DNA from: Casuarina equisetifolia
Lineage: Eukaryota; Streptophyta; Magnoliopsida; Fagales; Casuarinaceae
Direction of reading: 5' to 3'
Assembly: GCA_028551475.1 (NCBI GenBank)
Contig: CM052354.1
Span: 6,245,391-6,309,390, forward strand
Length of the DNA stretch: 64,000 bases
Of the stretch, positions 1 to 11,479 are shown in pieces. Both the position numbers and the translations under genes were made by a program. Each line of letters begins with the position of its first letter. Position 1 is the stretch's first letter. Under the pieces are notes generated by a model, which ran no database searches, was not told the origin of the DNA, and worked only from the letters and a program-made list of their open reading frames with translations.

Positions 1-802
1 AAAAACAACTAAGCATAGTTGTGACAATGAACCAGGTTAATCAAAAATTCTTACACAACTACTCCTGTAAATGATGCCCCTAAAAGCTAAATATGAAGAT
101 AAGTCACGTTTTAAAAATTCGGTTCCTTTGTTAATTAAATTATTTTTTCACCCTTACACGTAAATTACCATTTACTCTTATTACTCAACCTTTAAAGTCT
201 TGTTGGGTAGGTGCCTGAAGTGAAAAGACAGGAAGCTGCTCCTTTCTTGCGTCAATCCACAGCATTATACAGCATCTTTCTTTATCGTTCTGTTCTCTTT
301 TTGATCAAACAAACGCTATATTGCGTGATATTCACATACCCAACATGATGCTCACAGCACATCAACAACTAATACATCTTCCAAGAATGAATTTGGTCAT
401 TAAAAAGCAAACGATCAACATCCAAATTGAAAACACAAACAATGATAAATCTGGAGGTACTTCCTAACCCATTGTTTCACTAACAACACTGTACTTATCT
501 CTAGAACTGCAGGTTGATAGCTAATGAAACTGACTTTAAATGTTATCCTCTGAAACGAATATTATACATGAGAGAATGTAGTAGTGATGTCCTTAATTTG
601 CGGGCTTTCCCAACATAATGATCCCCAATGGTGCAGATTGTCAATGAAATCACCAAGCTTAGAAGACAGCTATACATTGTCTTCACTTGCCGCTTGATTT
701 TATTTGACGTTGATCTGTACAGAAATATAAGGGGGAACTTGTGCGGCCGCCGGCATCTAACACGGTGGCCTCGACGCTAAGCCGGTTCAGCCAGAAGAAT
801 GC
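1..802. other. 3' flank of the VTT-domain gene; no gene seen
   Basis: Mostly AT-rich sequence with no recognisable coding exon. The stretch around 738-800 is unusually GC-rich for this window and lies directly downstream of the stop codon of the minus-strand VTT gene, so it is probably 3' UTR. I see nothing else supportable here. Confidence 0.5.
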
Positions 803-3746
803 TTACTCTTCTTTACCCTTGCTCACCAGTGTGGGTGTAACGGTGACAACACCAATGAGAAACAGAGTAGCAATTGATTGGAAGTCATATAGATCCCCAA
901 TGGATTGTAACTCTCCAAGAGTTAGTCCGGCCTGCATGTATACCAAGAGGGTGATTAATCTTTAAGCACTACCAATGTTAAAGCAAATTCTTACCAAAGT
1001 TAATGATTCAAGAACCCACATTTACTTCTTTTACTTCTTAAAGTGATCCTACCCCCAAAAGCCGAAGAACTCACTATCATCATTTAAAAAGAAGAAAATC
1101 TCTAACAAGTGACTAATGTCCAGGACCTATGAATCATTTGTGAGATTCCGTAATAAACTTTCTACATCCTAACACAACCAGATCAGAATAACTCATCAAA
1201 TGGCAAATTAAGTCTTGAGCTCTTTCTACAAATTGTCCCTATGCTATAAAAGAATCCGTTTCATCTTAATATCATCTAAGGTAACCTTAATTTTACTTTC
1301 ACTCACTAGATCAGGGTTAAATACAAACACTTAAGGTTATAGAATGATCAACGGGACAATACCCTGACAGTGACGAAAGCCGCTGGTACAAGGCCGATTA
1401 TGGTTGCAAGAAGAAACGTATGATATGGCACATCAACAATTGGAGAAGCAAAGTTGATAAATGTATTTGGCAATGTTGGCGTCAATCTCAGAAAAAGCAT
1501 GTAGTTCAATAGACGCGCTCTTCTTTTAGCCACCTGGAAGTAAAAAATGTAGTTATTTTATTAGCAATATGAGGGTCCATAGACCCAAGGACAGTTAACA
1601 GGGGAGTTGACACTCACCTGGGCCTGAAAGAATATTAGCTTGTCAGGCCAAAGAGAAGAGAGAAGGGGCCGGCCAATCAACTTTGAGAAGAAAAAGCAAG
1701 AAGAAGCACCAGCAGTGGCATTGAAGACAACAAGTGCTACACCTTTGAAGACGCCGAAAAGGGCTCCAGCCAGCAATGACATGAACACAGTTCCAGGAAT
1801 CATAAATGTCTGCATGAAAATGTAAACTACGCAGTATCCAACCAGGACTTGTGCAGTATAGTCACTTGTGTAGTTCTCCAGGTGATCTCTACGTAAAAGA
1901 TAGGAAAAAAAAAATTATCAATGAATCCACAATCACTGTATAAATTAACCATTTATAGCAAACAACAAACAAAATTATCAAACAAGGGGAAAACTTTCTG
2001 ATAACAACCAGGGACCAACAAAGGAGACATAAATAAAGTACCAGCAACATGTACCAGATCACATCCTCAACAGCTATAAGATGTTTTTCTGATCACAGCC
2101 AAGTGCCAAAGGAATGCTGACTACAGTGATTTTCAGATGGTCAGTCAATCCTAGGGCCCATTGTACGTGTAATGACATAGTCTCAGGCTGCCCAAAGCAA
2201 GTGCATTGATTTGTGTGTTAAGAGTGGTCAACGAGAGAGTAGCACTAATGTGCTACCTTAGTGGTCACTTTACAGGACCAGCAGTGGGCAATTGACCTCC
2301 TTTTCAGTCAAATGTTGATTCGTCTCAGCATAGTGACAAAATTACAAATGCATAATGTATTCCTTCTCAGCTAGGTGGCATACCCGGCACATTAAGCTGG
2401 TCAAGTGCCGTATCTAGGGGGATATTTAGTATCCGACAAATAATATTGTCCAAATTATCCCAAAATCTAGTTTAGCACCCTAAAAGTACAGAGCAGCATC
2501 ACTTTGCACCCAACCTAGAAGGACTAAGGTCCCCTTTTTTTTTTTTTTTGGCAAATGAATTGGTAGTCTGCATGTGAACACCTTCAATTCAGAAACCAAA
2601 AGGAAGAGAACGCGGCTATAGGAAACAATGACCAATCTACTTTTCCACACAATCATTTTGGAAACCATCAAGTCTAAAGTTAAAAGCACTAATCCAAAAA
2701 GCAGGCTAGCCCACCAATTTGCTGCAGATCGTACTTGAAGACTCGAATACATTCAATATCAAGCCTATTTATAGTTCCTTTTTCAAACGATACTGTAGCC
2801 ATCAGAGGCAAACCACGAGTCAATGGTAAACCTCAAAGAAGACTGATTAAACAGGTGTTGACCATACAATAAGTTGATTAAGATAACGAGGTACGTTTAG
2901 TGGTTCCACAAGCCAAATTTAATTACACCCAAAATTAGCTTGACCTAGACCAGAAACCAAACGCATTATCTCTTTCATATCCGATTTTCTCTCAATTACT
3001 TCCATTTAATCAGCGCAAATTTGGAAAATAATGATTGGGCGATCAAGAAAAAGGATCCCTTTTTAATCTACTTGTCTCTGGCAAAAAGAGAGAAGAAAAA
3101 TTCTTTACATCTGCAGTCAATGCTCTCAACTTGGAATCTGTTGCAAACCTAGATGCAACCAAATGAAACTGTAAATAGATTAATACTCGTTCATGAAAAA
3201 AAAAAACCCACACGTAGAAAACATAATAAACTTGCAAAATCAGTTCCTTGAACAAAAACTCGACCCCAAAACAAAATTTCCCACGAAAATGAGTTCCTGT
3301 AGAAAACAAAACTTCCCACGAAAACTCAAGAATATTCATTTCTTGTCAGACAAGACATCTCTGGGGAAATTTTCCATCCAAAAAATACGCAATCTCGCTT
3401 CAGGCCATCATCAAATCACAAAAGAACAACTACATTCCTTCACAGGTAAGCAAAAAATTACTAAACACCACCAGAATAAACCAAAGTTTTAATCTTTAAC
3501 CAGATAATAAAGAAGAAACAGGAAAAGAAAGCAATAACTAAATTACCGGAGGATTTGAAGGTCTTCGAGGTTATGAGGCAGCTTCAGAAAGCTGTAATCA
3601 GATTCCGGCAGAGTCAGGTACACCCCGAGAAGACCCACAAAGAAGACCAAAACGACGGTGGAAGCCATGGAAACCTCCCAAGCGCTCAATGGGAACTTCG
3701 ATCCCACTGCCTCAACCTCCCCATCACTCCTCTCTTCCTTCCCCAT
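803..3746 (-). CDS. VTT-domain (SNARE-associated Golgi / TMEM41-DedA-like) membrane protein, 4 exons
   Basis: Exons read on the minus strand: 3746-3547, 1888-1618, 1533-1363 and 931-803. All introns are GT-AG, and the phases join cleanly to give about 256 residues with stop TAA at 805-803. The protein opens with a short polar segment (MGKEERSDGE), then a first membrane span (ASTVVLVFFVGLLGVYLTL), then LEDLQILRDHLENY. The VTT core follows: MQTFMIPGTVFMSLLAGALF, the SKLIGRP and SLWPDK segments, LRLTPTLPNTFIN, SPIVDVPYH and FVTVRAGLTLGEL, ending in a KGKEE tail. Length and motifs match plant homologues of about 270 aa (Arabidopsis At1g71940 type, recalled, not searched). The family is ER/Golgi multi-pass, and its TMEM41B/VMP1 relatives act in lipid scrambling and autophagy; that role is inferred here. 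All motifs look intact. The start is the first Met before the conserved N-terminal span. Confidence 0.93.
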
Positions 3747-5235
3747 CTCTCAAAACCGTTGAATCCTTTACTTTCCGGAGAGATAAGGAGATGGGAAACT
3801 CGAAGACCCTTTGATTGCTTCTGGGTCACTCCCTTCCTTCGTCTGGAGATTGTTGTTGCTCCTTCTCTTCTTCTCTCCCTCTTTATCTCGCGGTGAGGGA
3901 AAGGGAAAGAGAGAGGAGAAGAATATTCGCTGGTAGAGAGATTAAATTCAAAAGGGAAACTGATGATGTGGTCCATGGTTGGTAATCTTTTTTCATTTCC
4001 AAAAAAGTTACAATATCAATCAAGATTACCAATTATTTAAAAAACAATATCCATCAAAATGACTAGTTTCTTTAACTCTTTATTTTTTTTAGAGAATATT
4101 AATATTAAATCTTAATTGTTATGTAGGATGAATGATTTTTTTTTTTATCTAAACTAGAATTACACATATACTTTTTTATGATTCAAAATCACACCAAACT
4201 TTACTTGATAATTTAAAATGAGGAATAACAATTTATTATAAAGTATACTTAACTTAGTTAAAAATATGAATTGTAATTACTTATTTAGTAAGATTTTTTT
4301 TAAAATTATATTTATCAAGAAATCTTAACTCAGGTAAAATCTAAGTAGTATAATCTTCCATTTTTTTTACATATGAAAAAAAAGTAAAATATCATTTGTA
4401 GATTTTATATATACTAATTTTAGACCATTTCATCAATGAAAAGGTAAGAAAATAATGGAAGCATAACAAGTTTATTATTATCTAGTTATAGTCAACTAGA
4501 TAATAATATATATTTTTCTTAAAGAGTAATAGATTATTTGAGAGGTTACTTATTATGAATATTTAAGATAAAACTGTTCACAAAACTAACAAGAAGTATT
4601 TTTTACCCTTTTTTTTAAAACTTTGTTAATGAAGTTACTTAACAATATTCCATTTTGATTTGAGAAATCCTCACGTAATAACAATAACTAGTTTTTATTC
4701 TAACTAGACGACACGTAGGCCTCGAAAAGCACGTGGAAGAGTGAACGGCGCGACAACTGACAAATCTCATCAATGTCGTACGTTAAACGCGGCATGTGCT
4801 CGGCCGACATGCACTAGTGGTCTGCCACACAGAGTCAATAGGCCCAAAACGCATGAAAAGCCTGTAGTGCCCTTTATTGTTTTCTCTGCTCCTGGTTGTC
4901 TTTTTGGCAGGAGTAGGGGCATTTTAGGAAATTCGGATACCACTAAGATATTTTTTTTTTTTTTCTTTTTTCTTTTTAGTTTTTGCCGTAGAATATGCTT
5001 ACTCAATTTGATGCTTATGCTTTCCAGAATATGCTTTTGTCAATTTCTTTTGAAGACTTCGATTATATGGGCTAAAATATTAAATGGAATAAATGTGAAG
5101 CACGTTTGCTGAATTTAAGAAGAAAATCTATTTTCATTTAATGTAATTGGCTTGTCAAAAGGTAGATTATGGGAGAATATAATTCTTTGGAAACATTGAG
5201 ACAGAGAATATATAACTTTCCCTGTGGAATAAAAT
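3747..5235. other. 5' flank of the VTT gene and AT-rich intergenic DNA
   Basis: The first ~200 bases upstream of the VTT start are purine-rich on the + strand and presumably hold its 5' UTR and promoter. 3990-4680 is very AT-rich with no exon-like signal. A richer block at about 4695-4950 is weakly similar at its left edge to 25200-25250. It contains a 123-codon open frame at 4741-5112 that ends in low-complexity Phe runs and resembles no family, so I do not call a gene. Confidence 0.4.
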
Positions 5236-5239
5236 AAAA

Positions 5240-6190
5240 CTGAGACCTTTATTTAAAAAGGAAAAATTTCTTTAGATCAGATGTGTTTATGGTCAACTTC
5301 TTGTGATATTGATTATTCATTTGAATTAAAAAGGAAAAAGAAAATGATGTTTTGTGAACGTGGTTAAAAGAAATTGTAGAATATGACCTCACTGGATGCC
5401 AATATTGACTGGGAAACAAAGTGAATTGTATAATTATACACAAAGGAAGATGACTTTAATGTCCTAATCTGCTAATAGGATGTTTATCCTAGAAAAATGG
5501 TAAATTATGATTCAATGAGTGGTTTGAGGAAGAAAAACAATGGATTGATACAAAAAGTTGGGAAACAACGCGATATCAATGAGCAATCATACACTAAGAT
5601 CAATGATAAGGACAAATTACATATTGACATGTGCATTCTTAAGTAAAATGTTTTCTTTTGGTGTTCTCTAAGCTAAACCCTAACTTGCAATCCCACGGGT
5701 CATGGGTTCGAGTCTCCTATCCCTCCTTGAGTGCGTGTGGTAAAAAAAGAAGTAAAATGTTTTATGTTATTTTGTAATAACTACAAACAATAATAGATAG
5801 ATAAATAAGGAAAGAAAATGTTATCTATTTTGATTTAATCAGAAATCAGCCACGATTTTATTTTATTGGATTCGTAACTTTAATTCCAAAAATACATTTG
5901 TTGATCCCTTTTCGTCCTTAATTTTTATTAGAGATTTTGGATTGAATTTGTCGCTAGTTCTTGCTTGTCCTTGCCGCGATTACCTTTAATCCGTCATAGA
6001 AATGGTCCCTATTTATAATAGAATAGTGTCAATCACGTTATTGTTGAGGATTGGGATCTCTTATTAATTATTGACGAGGACATCGACCATTTGTAGGCAA
6101 AGGATAGGCTTGAAAGCTGGCAATTTGGAGTAATATACACGCCACAGCACAAGCCGTGCTTTTTATTACAACAAATATTCGCATAATGGA
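5240..6190. repeat. Segmental duplicate, left copy (partner 25230-25880)
   Basis: This stretch aligns base by base with 25230-25880. Shared stretches include GATATCAATGAGCAATCAT, GAGATTTTGGATTGAATTTG and TTGAAAGCTGGCAATTTGG. The left copy carries an extra ~109 bases at 5655-5763 (a SINE plus one target repeat). No coding frame is conserved between the copies, so the duplicated material is probably intergenic. Confidence 0.85.
5655..5749 (+). mobile_element. Short tRNA-derived SINE, 5'-truncated, with target-site duplication
   Basis: A pol III B box, GGTTCGAGTCTCC, lies at 5705-5717, and the body ends in an A-rich tail (TAAAAAAAG). It is flanked by direct repeats AAGTAAAATGTTTT at 5641-5654 and 5750-5763. 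The paralogous site at about 25443 has only one copy of that repeat and no insert, which is direct empty-site evidence. No A box is visible, so the copy is probably 5'-truncated. Confidence 0.82.
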
Positions 6191-6339
6191 AACCCCACTA
6201 ACTTTTCCTAGAAATCTAAGAGAAAAAGTAAACAAAAAGGAAGAAATTTTGTGCTGCTGATTCTTTGATGCTGTTGGTAGCTGGGAAAACCGATGGTACA
6301 TAATAGGACATAGCATGTGGTTCCACGCTTTACACAAAT

Positions 6340-7669
6340 AATAAGTTTTAGGAATTATAGTTAAAATTAGGAGGTAAGATTAGTTTTTTATATTTTGAAA
6401 GTAAAGGTAAATATGAGAATTAAATCTACAAGTAGTTAGTGGATAGTTGTAGGTATATACTAGTGGCATGATTTTTTTTTTCTTTTGTCTTGTGATAATT
6501 TACTACTAAGGGCTCTTTTTAAAAGATCATATTGAGGAGAGGGATGCTCAAGGTTTAAAAGACACTTAACAAGTGTCGATCTCTCTAGTACAAGACTGAG
6601 TGTCCAGTTTTCCCTCGTAGTCTAAGCTTGGTTTTATTTGTAGGCAAAGGACTACCTCAAACATGGAAATTGGGTTAGTAAACTCTTGTACTATTTTAGA
6701 GGCGTAAGTTCAAATTTTTCTAAAAGAACTTAATAGAAAGATGGGTGTTTAAGGCTAATAAAGTATTTTATTGGCACCAATTTCTTTGGTGTGAGACTTA
6801 GTATCCAGTATTTACAAATTGGTTGCTGAATTGGAGAATATTCGTCCATCATTTGAGATCATAGTGAAGACAAGTTACTCTTTGATATTACGAATGGAAA
6901 TCATCTTAAATTACACAAATTTGTGTGTCCCTTTATTTCCCTTTGTTACGTTCATTTTGCGTGCTGTATTCGTGAATTGCTTTTGAACTTGTTGTTTTCC
7001 AATCCGATAATAACATGGTTAAGATATTTTTGTTGCATAAAAGTTTTGAATTAGATAATCAGAATTTTGAAACAAAATGATATACAAGTTTGAACAATAA
7101 TAATATTTTTCATTATGGTTATATATACACATGCACGCATATGTATATAAAGGGAAAATAAAAGTAACATGAACATAAATATGTTTCTCTCTTAATGATA
7201 TTTTGTACATACATTTGAAAAATTATTTTGGTGATAATCTATACTGGGGTATCAATTTAGGAAACAAAATGCTATATCGATTATTTAGCTTCTTAATTTT
7301 CACCATATTCTGTATTTGGGTGAGATTATTTGTTCCACTAAAATTTAAGACTAATAACTCAATCAATTATAAATGAAGAAAAATTCTTTATATTTATCAA
7401 CGTGAAATCAAATTATTATCTACAAGACTAAATCCGTATGAAATCATGATTTTCTTTCTCATTTTCATTTTATCACATGTTTAACTTTTTTGCCATTTTA
7501 AATCAACATACAGTTACCCCCTAAATTGGCTTCATCTTACGGGTAAAAAGGAAAAAGAAAAAGCCAATTCTCACTGACAAACACACAAGCTAATAAGCAA
7601 AAATTCAATTACTAAAGGATTGCATGGGAACGTAGTTGGTATTGTTGAATTTAATATGTGTGATTAGTC
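6340..7669. other. Intergenic, AT-rich; nothing recognised
   Basis: No exon, conserved ORF or element terminus recognised. The region ends at the TAGTC target repeat of the LTR element that follows. Confidence 0.4.
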
Positions 7670-8057
7670 TGTAGCAGTCTAGAAATTCATTTTGGGATTT
7701 ATGGAGGAATAATCAATAGAATTCTACTTGAAAGCTTGACATTGAAGGAAAATGAAAAAGATACAATTGGGTAGGATTACTTTAAGGGAACTCGAGACCT
7801 CTCTCTACTTCTACATAGAACTTTGACTAACAATAAGCTTCTCCCTAACTCATGCTTTTCTCCTATTTATAATTATTGATCACTTGTAACTAACTCTGCT
7901 TAACAGCTTATTAACAACTTTTAACTGCTTAACCAAAATAACTGCTTATTGACTAGGACAACTTCTTTATCTTCGTTCTTATTTGGATTTGACAATTCAT
8001 CTGCTGACATGGAACTTTAGTTGCTGACGTGGCTACTTCACTTCCTAGACTGTTGCA
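7670..8057 (-). repeat. 3' LTR (in element orientation)
   Basis: It starts TGTAGCAGTC and ends GACTGTTGCA, giving short inverted termini. The polypurine tract lies just outside at 8058-8070. Confidence 0.9.
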
Positions 8058-8099
8058 TACATCTCCCCTTGAAATTAACCTTGTCCTCAAGGTTAAGCT

Positions 8100-9750
8100 T
8101 AAGGAATGCTCCACCATAATTTTCAAGAATATCTTCAATGCGCCTTTACTTTGCCCTTGTCGAATATAACCTGTGATTACAACAATCCAAAATATCACAT
8201 TCTTTTGAGGCATTTCATTAACAATTTCTATAACTTGATTAACTGCCCATTTTGAATAAATCCCGTAATCATTTCATGAAAGCAAGTCTCTCTTCGGCAT
8301 TCTCTCAGATAATTCAAGGGCCTCATTAAAGCTTTTATTCTCGGTATACCCAATAATCATCACAGCCCACAAAAAAAATATTCCTTTCAGGCACTTTATC
8401 AAAAGTATCCGAGCCCTCTTTATCCTTCCATTTTTTTGATAAATCGGCAACCATTGTTGTCCATGAGATCACATCCCTTTCACGTATGCTTTCAAAAAGA
8501 TGATGCACCTGGTCAATCCTCCCACATGGACCCCACGCCATTATAATAGCATTCCAAGAACACATATTCTTCTCATTAAAGGTAAGGCCATCCGTATTTC
8601 TAGAGTCTAGAGCAACTTCTATCCGCAGTCCAAGAATTTCTGTTGAACCATGAAGATAGGAAAGAACCTCCTTGCGTGATACAACACCACCTATCACAGA
8701 AATTATGCCAACCTCAAATGGATTGCCAATTATAATTTTGGTGTCTTAGAGTGTTGGCAATACTCTAACTTCCATTGGTGATACTTCTTCCTTGCTACCC
8801 TTATGGAATGGAGGCTCATACTTTCTAGGTGTTAAGTCTTCAGGCTGCGTGAATCTTCCCTTTTGTTTCTTTAGAGTCATGGAAACCTCTTGTCTATCAG
8901 AATTTAAGTAATCAAAAGAAATTGCATTTACCTCAATCCTTGTTCCTCCAATTGCCTTGCAAACCAAAAACAAAAGAGTTTGTAGACACTTCTTCTGCCA
9001 TGTATTGTACACACCTTTTTCCATCAAATCAATCAACCTCCAATCCTTTACATCCAAGGGCATCGGCCTTTTGATTCTTGTCTCTACAGCAGCAACAAAT
9101 TCATTAATCAAATATTTTTTCAAAAATAATGCTTTAACCATGCAGAACCAGTTCCTTGTTAGAAATGACTCTAACTCAATAACTTTTGCTTCCTTCATTT
9201 GCTGCATAACCATATTGGTTTCCATGCTTCTATATAAAAGTGGATAATTGACACCAAAAGGAAGGGAAAGTTCAGAGTATTGTCTTGGAAGATTGGAATG
9301 GGTGTGGAGTGAACAAAATTTGCACGGAAGAACATAAGGTACTTGGTTCCATTCCGGTGGTCCGCCGAAGTGAGTAAAAATAGATACAGTGAATGGAATG
9401 GTGGAAACAATGAATGAAAATTCTCTCTACAGCTGGTCTATCCTCCCACATTGTGTCAAGACCATAATAATGATGTTCCAAGAATCCCCATTCTTCTTAG
9501 GCCTACTTTCAAACAAATCCAAAGCTAAATCGCCTTCACCCATTCTTGCATACCCATTGATCATTGTGTTCCACACGATTGAATCTCGAGCATCCATGAA
9601 TCCAAAAATAAAACCAACACCAGCAATATTATCACATTTAACAAACATATTAGCAATACTGTTTCCAATTTCTTGGTTGATGTGAAATAAGCTAGTTCTG
9701 GTTACCTGTGCATGGACCTCTTTACCCTTGCCTTTGCCATCCTTCCACAC
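8100..9750 (-). pseudogene. Captured PPR (PLS-type) gene fragments inside the LTR element
   Basis: Three minus-strand stretches look like pentatricopeptide repeats. About 8213-8100 contains MPQKNVIFWIVVITGYI followed by GALKIF. About 8697-8335 contains NMCSWNAIIMAWG, GRIDQVHHLFESI and RDVISWTTMV. About 9750-9427 contains KEVHAQ, DSIVWNTMINGYARMG, LALDLFE and CGRIDQ. Alternating 'W-N-x-M-I-x-G-Y' and 'A-L-x-L-F' signatures are typical of plant PLS-class organelle RNA-binding PPR proteins. The pieces share the strand of the retroelement and sit between its LTRs. This is capture of a host gene, not a working PPR gene; the coding content is broken. Confidence 0.78.
8746..9225 (-). other. Unrecognised 159-codon open frame between the PPR pieces
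   Basis: A continuous open frame inside the LTR element that looks neither PPR-like nor gag/pol-like. It is rich in charged residues, with stretches such as LINEFVAAVETRIKRPMP, DVKDWRLIDLMEKG and VCKAIGGTRIEV. It may be a second captured host segment. I do not recognise a family and assign no function. Confidence 0.4.
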
Positions 9751-10188
9751 CTTAATCTCAAGGAAGGCACAATATTCTTGTCAGAAATGCTCTGGCGGTC
9801 GTCCTCGATGGAAGAAACCCATTCCGATGATCAACCAGAACTGGCTTTCCTGGTGATCGGCACTTATAAGTCTGATCGGCGCCCAACGACCTAAATCTGA
9901 TGTGCCAAGTTGCTGACACAGCCTTTTTATCATCGAAATCCGAATTCGTGCACTGCTCACATCACCTAACCTCTTCCAATGCCATTTTTTATGCCCAATC
10001 TGGTTGCTTCCAACAAACTAGTCCCTTGATTGGTAGTGAAAATGAGTCGAGCATAGAGGTTTTAGCCACTTTATGTTTGCCTCTGGAGGTCTTCCTCGAT
10101 GAGAAAATGAGGATCCAATGAACATACCATTGGATAGATCGGTTGATGGCCAATCTCGTTTGGCTGCGCATGGAAGTCCGTCTGGCCC

Positions 10189-10840
10189 CTAGTCGCCAAA
10201 GTTGCGAGGGAGACATTTCTGTCTCTTCTTCCTTGCACAATTTTGTCCATAAGCTTTGCCCATTCTGTCCTTCCAGTGCCATATCTGGCTGGTTTGTTTG
10301 CTTCCGGCTACGCCATGGCTTTGACGCTTTTGTGCATTGTCGATTTTGGTTCGATGCCGATTTTTGGTACTCAGATTCGACTTGCATTTGTAGACAAGAG
10401 CTGGAGAGAAAAGCTGCGGCTTCTCTGTTGCTAACTCTTGGCCTGACTGGGCCTTGGCTAGACTGCACTCGAAGATGGAAATGCATTCTGCAACCTTCTT
10501 CAAGTTGGCCACCGCCTTACCAAAAGCCTCAAGGTCCTGGAAAAATTTCTTCTTCAAAAAATCCACAATACAATCCAGATCATCAATGGTCTTTCTCCCA
10601 GTATCCATCTCATAAGAGGAACCTTTCTGATGTTTGTGACTCCCAATATGTGTTGAGGAACGTTCGCCATCGCCAACTTTAGTAACATCCAGGTGCGCCG
10701 CAATGCCATCAATTTTGGCATCTAAAGTTGCAAATAACTGGTGCATCGATTCCTTGAACTCCTTTAGGCTTGGCATCTTTGATACTAGCCCTCTCTCATT
10801 AGATCCATTCCGTAGAACAAACCTAGCTCTTGATACCACT
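10189..10840 (-). mobile_element. gag-like 5' region of the LTR element
   Basis: Directly after the primer site the minus strand encodes a segment with SLKEFKESMHQLFATLDAKI, a layout seen at the N-terminus of many plant retroelement gag proteins. No zinc knuckle is visible. The element as a whole is broken. Confidence 0.55.
10822..10838 (-). other. Primer binding site (initiator Met tRNA type)
   Basis: The minus strand reads TGGTATCAAGAGCTAGG two bases inside the 5' LTR. It resembles the common plant element sequence TGGTATCAGAGC complementary to tRNA-iMet. This fixes the element's orientation as minus. Confidence 0.85.
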
Positions 10841-11224
10841 TGTAGCGGTCTAGAAATTCATTTTGGGATTTATCAGAACCATCAATAGATATCTACTCGA
10901 AAGCTTGACATTGAAGGAAAATGAAAAGGATACAATTGGGTGAGATTACTTTGAAGGAACCAAGACCTCTCGTTACTTTTACACAGAACTTTGACTAACA
11001 ACAAGCTTCCCCTAACTCATGCTTTTCTCCTATTTATAACTATTGATCACTTGTAATTAACTCTGCTTAACAGCTTATTAACAACTTTTAACTGCTTAAC
11101 CAAAATAACTGCTTTCTGACTAGGACAACTTCTTTATCTTCATTCTTATTTGGATTTGACAATTCATCTGCTGACATGGACCTTTAGTTGCTAACGTGGC
11201 TACTCCACTTCCTGGACCGCTGCA
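10841..11224 (-). repeat. 5' LTR (in element orientation)
   Basis: It starts TGTAGCGGTC and ends GACCGCTGCA. It aligns with 7670-8057 along its whole length, at about 91% identity by eye. Confidence 0.9.
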
Positions 11225-11479
11225 TAGTCATCAGCCACTCAACCTCCTTTCTATGAAAGATACTTATATGATTTCCATCGTTTACTCTTGTTGTTGCGCT
11301 TTGAACTAAATATTTACATTATTTCGAGTATAAATCACAGTTGATTCGAGCTCGGGTTTGTGACTGAATAGGGGTTTTCCGGTGAGATTGTCTCCCGAGT
11401 TAAAAAGCTGTACTCAGAAAGAAATTGCTTTTACCTCCGTTTGTGGTTAGTTTTTGTATTAATTAAATGTTTAAAATGC

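Larger units (their letters stand above)
7670..11224 (-). mobile_element. LTR retroelement, non-autonomous, broken, with captured PPR gene pieces
   Basis: Two directly repeated ~385-bp LTRs (7670-8057 and 10841-11224) begin TG and end CA, and the element is bounded by the 5-bp repeat TAGTC (7665-7669 and 11225-11229). Reading on the minus strand, a primer site TGGTATCAAGAGCTAGG, complementary to initiator Met tRNA, follows the 5' LTR, and a polypurine tract AAGGGGAGATGTA precedes the 3' LTR. The 2.8-kb interior begins with a gag-like region (about 10840-10190). I recognise no protease, reverse transcriptase or integrase. The middle and 3' parts hold PPR-like segments on the same strand. The LTRs differ at roughly 9% by my eye count, so the insertion is moderately old. 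The coding content is broken in several places; this is a fossil. The family is probably Ty3-like or a LARD-type derivative, but uncertain. Confidence 0.9.

Noticed and set aside
741-965. 74-codon open frame on the plus strand
   Set aside because: It is the antisense of the last VTT exon (931-803) and resembles no protein.
4741-5112. 123-codon plus-strand frame
   Set aside because: It ends in poly-Phe from a T run, has no family resemblance, and is not conserved in the partial duplicate near 25.2 kb.
5705-5717. Possible tRNA gene from the B-box sequence
   Set aside because: No cloverleaf or A box can be drawn. Target repeats and the empty paralogous site show a SINE instead.
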